DNA from: Micromonospora costi
Lineage (GTDB): Bacteria > Actinomycetota > Actinomycetes > Mycobacteriales > Micromonosporaceae
Length of the DNA: 64,000 nt
Direction of reading: 5' to 3'
Assembly: GCF_003626655.1 (NCBI RefSeq)
Contig: NZ_RBAN01000004.1
Location: 1 to 64,000 of the forward strand
In this document: piece after piece, positions 9,292-16,415 of the stretch
How positions within the stretch are numbered: position 1 is the first letter of the stretch
Layout: each line of letters begins with the position of its first letter
Made by a program: the position numbers and the translations under genes
The notes under the pieces: model-generated
Seen by the model: only the letters and a program-made list of their open reading frames with translations
The model's database searches: none
Told to the model about the DNA's origin: nothing

Positions 9292-10224
9292 TCAGCCCAC
9301 CGGGATGCGGTCGAGCTGCTCGTCGAGCGCCGCCCGGGTGAGGGACGGCCGGCCGCCCGGGTGGCCGACGGTCGCACCGGCCGCCGCCACCGCCCAGCGG
9401 GCCGCGCGCTCCCGCGACTCGCCGCGCAGCAGCGCGACCGTGAGCGCGGCCACGAACGCGTCCCCGGCGCCCGTGGTGTCCACGGTGGGCGTGTCGCTCA
9501 GCGGCAGGAAGAGCTCACCGTCGCGCCAGACGAACGCGTTGCCCGCGCCGGACACCTCGACGGCCACCAGCGCCGGGCCGCGGCGCAGCAACGCGCGCCC
9601 GGCGGCGAGCGCCGAGCCGGCGTCCCGGGGCGCCTCCCCCGTGATCAACCCGGTCTCCCGCGCGTCCGCCCGCAGCACGTCGGCGGCGGCCAGCAGGTCA
9701 CCGGCGCTCGCCGGGTCGGCCGGCGCGCCGTCGAGCACCACGAGGCGGCCGGCGTCCCGGGCGGTGCGGGCCGCGGCGAGGGCCGCTCCGGCCGGCTGCT
9801 GGAGCTGGACGAGCACCGCCCGCGCGGCCCGCACCACGCCCGCCGCGGCGGCCACGTCGTCCGGGGTGAGCAGGGTCGGCTCCGGCAGGTCCTCCAGGTA
9901 GCGCCACCGACCGCGGGAATCGAGCAGGTCGACGATCAGACCGGTCGGGACGCCCACCCGGCGCACCACCGGGCCCACGTCGATGCCGTCGGCGCGGGCC
10001 TGGGCGAGCAACCGGTCGCCGACCTCGTCGTCGCCGACCACGCCGAGCAGGGCGGCCCGGGCGCCGAGTTGGGCCACGCCGACCGCCTGGTTGGCGCCCT
10101 TGCCGCCGAGCAGCTCCCGGCGGCGGCGTACCGGCGCGCTGCCACCGGCCTCCGGCACGTCGTCCACCAGCAGCACGAGGTCCCGGGCCACCTGCCCGGC
10201 CACCAGCACGTCCACGTCCGTCAT
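9292..10224 (-). CDS. PfkB-family sugar kinase, ribokinase-like
   Basis: Cytoplasmic carbohydrate kinase of 310 aa. The N-terminal PfkB signature is GGKGANQAVGVAQLGARAAL, and the C-terminal signature TVDTTGAGDAFVAALTVALL contains the anion hole and the catalytic Asp of GAGD. The N-terminus VDVLVAGQVARDLVLLVDDV fits the ribokinase branch, which phosphorylates ribose or deoxyribose at O5, but the sugar is not proven. The ATG at 10224 is preferred over an upstream start that would add a Gly/Ser/Pro-rich tail. No transporter or LacI gene is adjacent. Confidence 0.85.
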   Translation of the reverse strand: MTDVDVLVAGQVARDLVLLVDDVPEAGGSAPVRRRRELLGGKGANQAVGVAQLGARAALLGVVGDDEVGDRLLAQARADGIDVGPVVRRVGVPTGLIVDLLDSRGRWRYLEDLPEPTLLTPDDVAAAAGVVRAARAVLVQLQQPAGAALAAARTARDAGRLVVLDGAPADPASAGDLLAAADVLRADARETGLITGEAPRDAGSALAAGRALLRRGPALVAVEVSGAGNAFVWRDGELFLPLSDTPTVDTTGAGDAFVAALTVALLRGESRERAARWAVAAAGATVGHPGGRPSLTRAALDEQLDRIPVG

Positions 10225-10295
10225 GCCCGACTGGTACCCCGCGCCGGTCCCGCCACGCCACGACGGGCCGGCCGACGGGCTGGCCGACGGGCCGG

Positions 10296-10763
10296 TCACG
10301 ACGCCGGGCGGTCGACCGTGAACATGAAGCAGCCGTACACCACGTTGCGGCTGTGCAACTGCCGCACGGCCGGGTCGGCGAGCAGCTCGGCGATCACGGT
10401 CTCCGGGTCGGTGCCGTCGTGCCGCCGGCCGCCGTGGATGCGGCCCCGGTGGTCGTACGCCCGCAGCACCTGCGGGCGTCCCCGCCAGGCGGGCGGGTAG
10501 GCGGTGCCGCCGTCCGCGCCCGCGCAGGCGGCGGCGTGCGCGAAGACCGGGCCGACCTCCCGGTACGGGCCGTCGGCGACGGGCGGGGCGTACCCGAAGA
10601 GGATCAGCTCGTCGCCCTCCACCGCGTCGCGCAGACAGCAGCGCAACGGTTCGCCGCCCTCGGCCGCGACGGCCTCGACGGGGCGGCCGGCGGCGTCGAG
10701 GCGGGTGCGGCGGACGGCGTCGAGGACGGCGGGCGGCAGCGGGCGTACGACGAAAGGGGTCAT
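10296..10763 (-). CDS. DUF1203 family protein
   Basis: 155 aa, no signal or membrane segment. It shows the family pattern: PLRCCLRDAVEGDELILFGY, then GPVFAHAAAC, then HSRNVVYGCFMFTV near the C-terminus. Conserved Cys and His residues (CC at about 41-42; CFMF at the end) are notable, but no activity is known for the family. It lies downstream of asnB with an 80-base gap and upstream of the sugar kinase on the same strand. Confidence 0.8.
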   Translation of the reverse strand: MTPFVVRPLPPAVLDAVRRTRLDAAGRPVEAVAAEGGEPLRCCLRDAVEGDELILFGYAPPVADGPYREVGPVFAHAAACAGADGGTAYPPAWRGRPQVLRAYDHRGRIHGGRRHDGTDPETVIAELLADPAVRQLHSRNVVYGCFMFTVDRPAS

Positions 10764-10843
10764 GCGCCCAGCGTCGCCCGGCGGCGGCGCGGATGCTGGC
10801 GGGGATCGGACCTCGCGCCGCCGCGGCCGGCGGGCGTAGGCGC

Positions 10844-12454
10844 TCAGCCGGGCAGCGGCGCCTCGTCGCCCCGGGTGCGGCGCGGCCCGACCAGCCGGCG
10901 CACCATGGGCGCCGCGTTCCACCTCGCGGCGCCCACCAGGTCCCGCGCGTGCTCCAGCACCGTGTAGTCCGGGCGGGCCAGCCCGTCCGCGATCGCCCGG
11001 TCCAGGTCGTTGCCGCACCGGGTCAGCACGCTGTCGAAGTCGCGCCGGACCGGCTCCAGGAGGTGGTAGCCGAACGAGCGGTGCAGCCGGGCGAAGAAGG
11101 GCCGGTAGAGCCGGGCCCGTTCGTGCAGGCCCGAGGAGTACGACATGGGGTTCTTGGGCCGGCGCAGCACGTAGTCCGGCAGCACGTCGGCGAACGCCCG
11201 CCGGACGATCCACTTCTCCTGCCCGTCGCGCATCTTCAGCTCCAGCGGGAGCCGCATGGCCAGCTCGACCACGCTGAGGTCGAGGAAGGGCACCCGGGCC
11301 TCGACGCCGAGATCCATGCTGGTCCGGTCGACCCGTTGCAGCTCGGTCCGGCCCAGGTTGCGGATCTTGTGCAGGAAGAGGCGGCGGGAGGCGGCGGGCG
11401 CCACGTCGTGGTACATGGGGTACCCGCCGAAGAGCTCGTCGGAGCCGTCGCCGGTGAGCGCCACCTTCACGCCGAGCTGGCGCAGCCGCCGGAACAGCGG
11501 CACCGAGACGACCGCGTTGATGATGTCGCCGTACTCGGTCAGCTCGGAGATCCGGATCGCCTCCCGGACGTCGGCCAGCCGGATGTCACGCGGGCGCAAC
11601 TCGACCACCTCGTGCGGTACCCCGAGGTCGGCCGCGATCCGCCGGGCGTACGCCACGTCCGGGCTGCCCGGGACGCCGATCGTGACGGCCACGCAGTCCG
11701 GGTGCAGCTCGCGGACGTACCGCAGGACCAGCGAGCTGTCCAACCCGCCGGAGAGCACCACTCCCACGGTGAGGTCGGTGTCCACCCGGACGCGGATGCT
11801 GTCCCGCAGCGCGGCACGGACGAGCAGGGCGGCCTCGTCCGGGTCGTCGATGACGGGCAGCCCCGCGCCGAGGGTGAGCAGGTCCAGGTACGGACGCAGC
11901 CGCACCTGCCCGCCCGGGTCCGCCCACCCGTGGTGCCCCGGCGGCACCTCGCCGATGGGCACGCCGTGGCCGACGAGCGCCTTCACCTCGGAGGCGACGT
12001 GCAGGCAGCCGGGCTTGCGGGCCCAGTACAGCGGTTTCACGCCGAGCGGATCGCGGGCCAGGTAGGCGCGGCCGGTGGTCCGCTCGACCACCGCGAACGC
12101 GTACTCGCCGCGCAGCCGGGTGACCGCGCCCTCCCCCCACTGTTCGAACGCGGCGAGGAGCACCTCGGTGTCGCTGTCGCCGCGGAACGCGTGGCCGAGC
12201 GCGGCCAGCTCCGCGCGCAGCTCCCGGTGGTTGAAGACCTCGCCGTTGTAGCAGAGCAGCCAGCGCTCGTCGGCGGACGTCCACGGCTGGACGGCCCGCT
12301 CCCGGTCGACCACGCGCAGCCGGCGGGTGCCGGCGAGCACCCCGGTCTCGTACCGGGCCTCGGTGATCTCGCCGCGGGCGGAGAGGATGGCGAGCATCCG
12401 CCGGAAGATTGCCGGGTCGGCCTCCTCGCCGATGCTCAGGGCGATGCCGCACAT
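10844..12454 (-). CDS. asnB: Asparagine synthetase (glutamine-hydrolysing)
   Basis: 536 aa. The ATG at 12454 places Cys at position 2 (MCGIALSIG), the nucleophile of the class II glutaminase domain; NGEVFNHRELR and GDSDTEVLL complete that domain. The synthetase half has the PP-loop VVLSGGLDSSLVLR and TGDGSDELFGGYP, which activate aspartate with ATP. Length is near the family norm. It starts five bases after the stop of the unknown upstream gene, so the two form an operon. AsnB homologues also act in peptide tailoring; a housekeeping role is the simplest reading. Confidence 0.92.
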   Translation of the reverse strand: MCGIALSIGEEADPAIFRRMLAILSARGEITEARYETGVLAGTRRLRVVDRERAVQPWTSADERWLLCYNGEVFNHRELRAELAALGHAFRGDSDTEVLLAAFEQWGEGAVTRLRGEYAFAVVERTTGRAYLARDPLGVKPLYWARKPGCLHVASEVKALVGHGVPIGEVPPGHHGWADPGGQVRLRPYLDLLTLGAGLPVIDDPDEAALLVRAALRDSIRVRVDTDLTVGVVLSGGLDSSLVLRYVRELHPDCVAVTIGVPGSPDVAYARRIAADLGVPHEVVELRPRDIRLADVREAIRISELTEYGDIINAVVSVPLFRRLRQLGVKVALTGDGSDELFGGYPMYHDVAPAASRRLFLHKIRNLGRTELQRVDRTSMDLGVEARVPFLDLSVVELAMRLPLELKMRDGQEKWIVRRAFADVLPDYVLRRPKNPMSYSSGLHERARLYRPFFARLHRSFGYHLLEPVRRDFDSVLTRCGNDLDRAIADGLARPDYTVLEHARDLVGAARWNAAPMVRRLVGPRRTRGDEAPLPG

Positions 12455-12459
12455 CGTCG

Positions 12460-13410
12460 TCAGACCCCCATCTCGGCTTCGTACGCCCGCCGCAGCCGCT
12501 GCCGGGCCGCGGGTGCGAGGCACACGTGCCACGCCTGGCCCTCGTCGACGACGTTGACCTCACCGGCGTCCTGCCGGGCCAGCAGCAGCCGGGCCAGGGT
12601 GTCCCGTACGCCGAAGCGCGCGAACCAGTCCATCTCCACGTCGACGGCGTAGCCGACGCAGTGCCCGCTGGGCAGCATGGCCGCGTACCCGAGGCGGCGC
12701 AGCCGGTACTGGTGCTCGGTGCTGCGGGTCAGGGACGTCACCCACAGCGGCGGTGTGCCGGGCGGGGTCGCCGCGGCGAACTCCCGGCCGACGTCGTTGA
12801 GCAGGGCCACCACCTCCCGGCGGGCGCGCCGGGCCAGCAGTCCGGCCGTCCGGGGGCTGGCGTCGGGTCGCAACCGGCGCCGGGCGGCCTGCCAGCCCCG
12901 ACCCAGCCGGGTCGCGGGCTGCTCCCGGTAGCGGAAGCGCAGCAGGTCCCGCCGCCGCAGCCACTCGAGGTCGACCAGTTCGGCGCTGCCCTGCACCTGC
13001 GTGTCGGTGACGAACGTCGGCGTGTCCCGCCACCACATGACGTCGATGCGCGAGAGCAGGTAGATCCGGACCAGCGCCGCGAGGTCCCGCGCGGAGCTGC
13101 GCTCGTTCGGCTGGTAGCGGGCCATCTCCAGCAGCAGCGTCTCCCGGGCGCCCAGGAAACCCTGCGGGGTGGCCTCGAGGACGGCCGCGAGCGGGGGCTC
13201 GCGGAGCCGGTCGTCGATCAGGATCTGCCGGGCGGCGGTGCTGGGCGCGTCGGCCAGCGCGCCCACCTCCACGAGCAGGTCGGCCACCGCGGCCCGGTAC
13301 GCGGCGAGGTCCGGCCCGCCAGCGGGCCGGGCGGGTGGGGCGGTGGGCAGGCGGCGGGGCGTGACGGGTGGACCGGGCTGCGGTCCGGGGCTTCGGCTGG
13401 GCACGCGCAT
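12460..13410 (-). CDS. Uncharacterised protein with an M15-peptidase-like segment (DUF5715-like)
   Basis: 316 aa, not recognised with certainty. The first 55 residues are Pro/Arg-rich, then a helical region, an Arg-rich central part and near the C-terminus SGHCVGYAVDVEMDWF, a His-x-x-Gly-x-Ala-x-Asp-Val pattern like that of D,D-carboxypeptidase-like M15/DUF5715 domains. There is no signal peptide, so peptidoglycan hydrolysis outside the cell is not supported. GGAGAGGA before the ATG at 13410 decides the start. It is tightly coupled to asnB (5-base gap), so a role linked to an amidation or amino acid substrate is possible. Confidence 0.6.
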   Translation of the reverse strand: MRVPSRSPGPQPGPPVTPRRLPTAPPARPAGGPDLAAYRAAVADLLVEVGALADAPSTAARQILIDDRLREPPLAAVLEATPQGFLGARETLLLEMARYQPNERSSARDLAALVRIYLLSRIDVMWWRDTPTFVTDTQVQGSAELVDLEWLRRRDLLRFRYREQPATRLGRGWQAARRRLRPDASPRTAGLLARRARREVVALLNDVGREFAAATPPGTPPLWVTSLTRSTEHQYRLRRLGYAAMLPSGHCVGYAVDVEMDWFARFGVRDTLARLLLARQDAGEVNVVDEGQAWHVCLAPAARQRLRRAYEAEMGV

Positions 13411-13583
13411 GATCGGTCCTCTCCGGTCACGACACCTGAGTGACTGCCCTGCACTCACCGTAATCGGCCGGATCGGGAGGAGCCCGAACAATCCTCCTAT
13501 CTACCTCTAAGAACCTCCGGGTGGGAGGGGGCCGCCCGGCCCGGCGGGAACGCCGCAGGGACCCACCGGCGAGGACGAACCGG

Positions 13584-14417
13584 TCAGTCGACCACCCCTC
13601 GCCCGAGCCGCTGCACCTCCTCGTACGACGGCGGGGCGGCACGGGGCGCGGCGTCGGTGGGGCCGGCCCGGAGCGCGTCGACGGTGGCCAGGGCGGCACC
13701 GAGCGCGACGCGGAACGGCAGGGAGCCGGTGCTCACCCGGGCCACGCCGAGCCGGGCCAGCTCGGCGAGATCCGGGCCGCCGGGCCGGTGCAGCACGTTC
13801 AGCGGGGCGTCGACGGCGGCGGTCAGCACCCCGATCGTGGCGGCGTCCGGGGCCCCGGGCGCGAAGATCCCGTCCGCGCCGGCGGCCCGGTACGCCCGCC
13901 CGCGTTCCAGGGCCTCGCCGAGCGGGTCGGGGACGCCGAGCCACCACGCGTCCGTACGCGCGTTGACGAACAGGTCCGGCACCGCGGCCTTGACCGCCGC
14001 GACCGCCGCCGCGGTCTCGGCCACCGGGGCGAGGCTGCCGTCCGACCGGCCGTCCTCCAGGTTGATCCCGACCGCGCCGAGCCCCGCCAGCTCGACGGCG
14101 AGGGCCGCGACCTCGGCCGGGTCGTCGCTGAACCCGCCCTCGACGTCCACGGTGAGCAGCACGGGCAGGTGACGCAGGCGGCGGGCCAGCAGCAGGGTCT
14201 CGGCCCGGGTCGCCCCCGTGCCGTCGGGCTGGCCGGCCGCGGCCGCCACGCCGAGGCTCGTGGTGCCCACGGCGGGGTACCCGTGGGCGGCGAACGCGGC
14301 CGCCGAGGCGTGGTCCCAGGCGTTCGGCAGCAGCAGCGGCCGGCCGGGACGGTGCAGGGCGCGGAACGCGGCGCACCGGTCGGCGTGACGCCGGCGGTCG
14401 ACGGTGGTCCCGGTCAT
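13584..14417 (-). CDS. Isocitrate lyase/PEP mutase family protein
   Basis: 277 aa TIM-barrel enzyme. LLLPNAWDHASAAAFAAHGY and GTTSLGVAAAAG match the N-terminal signature, DVEGGFSDDP holds the Mg-binding acidic residues and GINLEDG the second acidic motif. The family contains PEP phosphonomutase, oxaloacetate decarboxylase and methylisocitrate lyase; the Cys of the lyase signature KKCGH is not seen, so a C-C lyase of the isocitrate type is unlikely. The ATG overlaps the stop of the upstream P450 gene (ATGA), so both are probably used together. Confidence 0.85.
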   Translation of the reverse strand: MTGTTVDRRRHADRCAAFRALHRPGRPLLLPNAWDHASAAAFAAHGYPAVGTTSLGVAAAAGQPDGTGATRAETLLLARRLRHLPVLLTVDVEGGFSDDPAEVAALAVELAGLGAVGINLEDGRSDGSLAPVAETAAAVAAVKAAVPDLFVNARTDAWWLGVPDPLGEALERGRAYRAAGADGIFAPGAPDAATIGVLTAAVDAPLNVLHRPGGPDLAELARLGVARVSTGSLPFRVALGAALATVDALRAGPTDAAPRAAPPSYEEVQRLGRGVVD

Positions 14418-15436
14418 CGCGGCGCCACCGCCAGCCGGGCGGGCACCCGCAGCAGCGCGTGCGGCTCGTACGGGACCGGTCCGGGATCGCGGCGGCACCG
14501 CTCGCGAAGCACGTCGAGCACGCCCGTGGCGAGGGCCAGCGCGTGGTCGGCTCCGGGGCACCGGCGCGTCCCCGCGCCGAACGTCAGCGCCGTCTCGGCC
14601 CGCCCGGGCACGAACGCGTCCGGCTCGGCGAAGACCGCCGGGTCCCGGTTGGCCGCGTCGAAGCGCAGCTGCAGCGGCGTGTCCGCCGGGAGGTCGACGC
14701 CGCCGATCCGCACCGCGCGGTGCGTGATCCGGCGGGTGCCGCGTACTGGCGGGTCGAGCCGGAGCACCTCGCCCAGCAGCTCGGCGGTGTCCCCGGGCGC
14801 CGGCGGGCCCGGCGGCAGCAGGTGCCGGGCCCCCGCGCCGATCAGCCCGGCGGTCGCGTCGCACGCCTGGACCAGCAGGCCGATGCGGTTGGCGAGGTCC
14901 TCGGGCGGGCCGGGCGGGGCCAGCGCCACGAGTTCCACGACGGCGCCGTCGGCGCGCCACTGGGCCGCCGCGTCCGCGCCGGGCTGGTAGGCGGCGGCGA
15001 CCGTGGCCACCGCCGTGACGGCGGCCTCGGGGTCGGCGAGGCCGAGCCGGTCGGCGAGCACCCGCACCGGTACGCGCCGGGCCAGCGCGCGGGGCACGTC
15101 CAGGCGGTCGCCCGCGTCGTCCAGGACGCCGGCGGTCGCCCGGGCGGCCGCCTCGCGCAGGTCCGCGGGGTCGAGGGGGGCGAGGGCGGCGGTGCCGGCG
15201 GCCCGGCGGGCGGGGTGGTCCTCCGGCGCGCTGAACCGGCTCACCAGGCCGCGCAGCCAGCCGAGGGTGTAGGCCGCGCCGGGGGCGGCGACCGGCACGC
15301 GGCAGGCCGGTTCGGTGAGGGCGGTCCGCACGTCCGCGTGCCGGGTGAGCGTCCACCCGCCGTCCGGGTGGGGGGCGGGCGGGCCGCACGGCGGGGTACC
15401 GGGAACGGGGGCGAGGGTCGGGCGGGTCGTGGTCAC
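14414..15436 (-). CDS. Cytochrome P450
   Basis: Heme monooxygenase of 340 aa, shorter than the usual 400. The heme-ligand loop FGAGTRRCPG and the K-helix motif EVLR (ExxR) are intact. The I-helix reads LVQACDATAGLIG, so the oxygen-activating Thr is present although the preceding acidic/Gly context differs from A/G-G-x-D/E-T. The N-terminal part is compact and lacks about 50 residues of a typical P450. Start is GTG at 15436. It is translationally coupled to the PEP-mutase-like gene; no ferredoxin is adjacent. Substrate unknown. Confidence 0.88.
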   Translation of the reverse strand: MTTTRPTLAPVPGTPPCGPPAPHPDGGWTLTRHADVRTALTEPACRVPVAAPGAAYTLGWLRGLVSRFSAPEDHPARRAAGTAALAPLDPADLREAAARATAGVLDDAGDRLDVPRALARRVPVRVLADRLGLADPEAAVTAVATVAAAYQPGADAAAQWRADGAVVELVALAPPGPPEDLANRIGLLVQACDATAGLIGAGARHLLPPGPPAPGDTAELLGEVLRLDPPVRGTRRITHRAVRIGGVDLPADTPLQLRFDAANRDPAVFAEPDAFVPGRAETALTFGAGTRRCPGADHALALATGVLDVLRERCRRDPGPVPYEPHALLRVPARLAVAPR

Positions 15437-15548
15437 GTGCCGACGCTAGGCGCGGAATCGTACGGTCCACACCGAAGCGTCGGGGGCGCGCGGCCGGCAC
15501 CGGATCGCCGATGCGGCGGCGACCGGCGGAGCCGGGCCGGCCGGGTCG

Positions 15549-16295
15549 TCAGGCGCGGCCGCCGCCGGCGTCGGTGGTGGCGGGCGGAGCCAGGTCCGCC
15601 GGGGGCAGGCCGAGCGCCGCGGCGAGCGCCGGGACTCCGGCCGGGGTGAGCCGGACGGCCCGGCCGGTCCCCCGCGCCAGCCAGCCGAGGTCGAGCAGGC
15701 GGGCGCAGAGCGCCGCGCCGAGCGCGCCGGAGAGGTGCGGGCGACGCTCGGTCCAGTCCAGACAGTCGCGCAGCAGCGGTCGCCGGCTGGCGCGCAGGGG
15801 CGCGACCGGCAGCCCGAGGTCGGCGCACCAGTCCAGCCCCGCCGGGGTGAGGGTGAGCCCGCCGGCCCGGTCCAGCAGCGCGCGGTCGAGCAACGTGTCG
15901 TGCAGCAGCACGCCGAGCCGGCCCGCGAGGTGGTCGTAGCACGTCCGGGCGTACGCCAGGGCGGTGGTGGCGCGGGCCGCGCGCAACGACCGGGCGGGCT
16001 GCGCCACCGGGGCCGCCCGGCCGGCCAGGTCCTCGATGAGTTGCGCGACGTCCGGGTCGGCCAGCCGCAGGTATCGGTGCCGTCCCTGTCGTTCCTCCGC
16101 GAGCAGGCCGCCCTCGACCAGTCGGCTGAGGTGGTCGCTCGTGGTCGACGGGGCGACCCCGGCGGCGCGGGCCAGTTCACCGGCCGTCCAGGCCCGTCCG
16201 TCGAGCAGGGCGAGGCAGATCCGGGCCCGGCTGGTGTCGGCCAGTAGCGCGGCGAGCTGAGCGAGCGCGGGCGCGTCGGTGACGGTGGGATGCAC
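15549..16295 (-). CDS. ArsR-family helix-turn-helix regulator
   Basis: 248 aa. Residues 1-75 form a winged helix (LAALLADTSRARICLALLDG, then WTAGELARAAGVAPSTTSDH, then GLLAEERQGRHRYLRLAD). The remaining 170 residues are a separate Ala/Leu-rich effector-like region containing two similar halves (LTLTPAGLDW and VRLTPAGVPAL). No metal-binding CxC motif is seen, so metal sensing is not supported. GTG at 16295 is preferred; an ATG at 16337 would lie next to the operator. It is divergent from the GH43 gene. Confidence 0.8.
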   Translation of the reverse strand: MHPTVTDAPALAQLAALLADTSRARICLALLDGRAWTAGELARAAGVAPSTTSDHLSRLVEGGLLAEERQGRHRYLRLADPDVAQLIEDLAGRAAPVAQPARSLRAARATTALAYARTCYDHLAGRLGVLLHDTLLDRALLDRAGGLTLTPAGLDWCADLGLPVAPLRASRRPLLRDCLDWTERRPHLSGALGAALCARLLDLGWLARGTGRAVRLTPAGVPALAAALGLPPADLAPPATTDAGGGRA

Positions 16296-16340
16296 CCGAC
16301 CATGCTGGCACGCCGATGCTTCGGCCCCGGCCGACACTCT

Positions 16341-16366
16341 TTACAACGTTGTATCCAACGTTGTAA
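16341..16366. promoter_or_regulatory. Double CG-centred palindromic operator upstream of the GH43 gene
   Basis: TTACAACGTTG (16341-16351) and CAACGTTGTAA (16356-16366) form a perfect 11-bp inverted repeat with spacer TATC. Each half is itself palindromic around AACGTT (TACAACGTTGTA is a 12-bp perfect palindrome). This is the look of a LacI-family operator in duplicate. It is 50 bases upstream of the GH43 start and 46 bases from the ArsR start. The regulator that binds it is not identified; no LacI gene is in the window. Confidence 0.7.
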
Positions 16367-16415
16367 GAAGGGACGCGAGTCGCAGCTACCACCACTCCAC
16401 CGCAAGGCAGGTCTG

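Noticed and set aside
16341..16366. Terminator interpretation of the TTACAACGTTG inverted repeat
   Set aside because: It lies between divergent starts, is AT-rich and each half is itself palindromic, which fits an operator.
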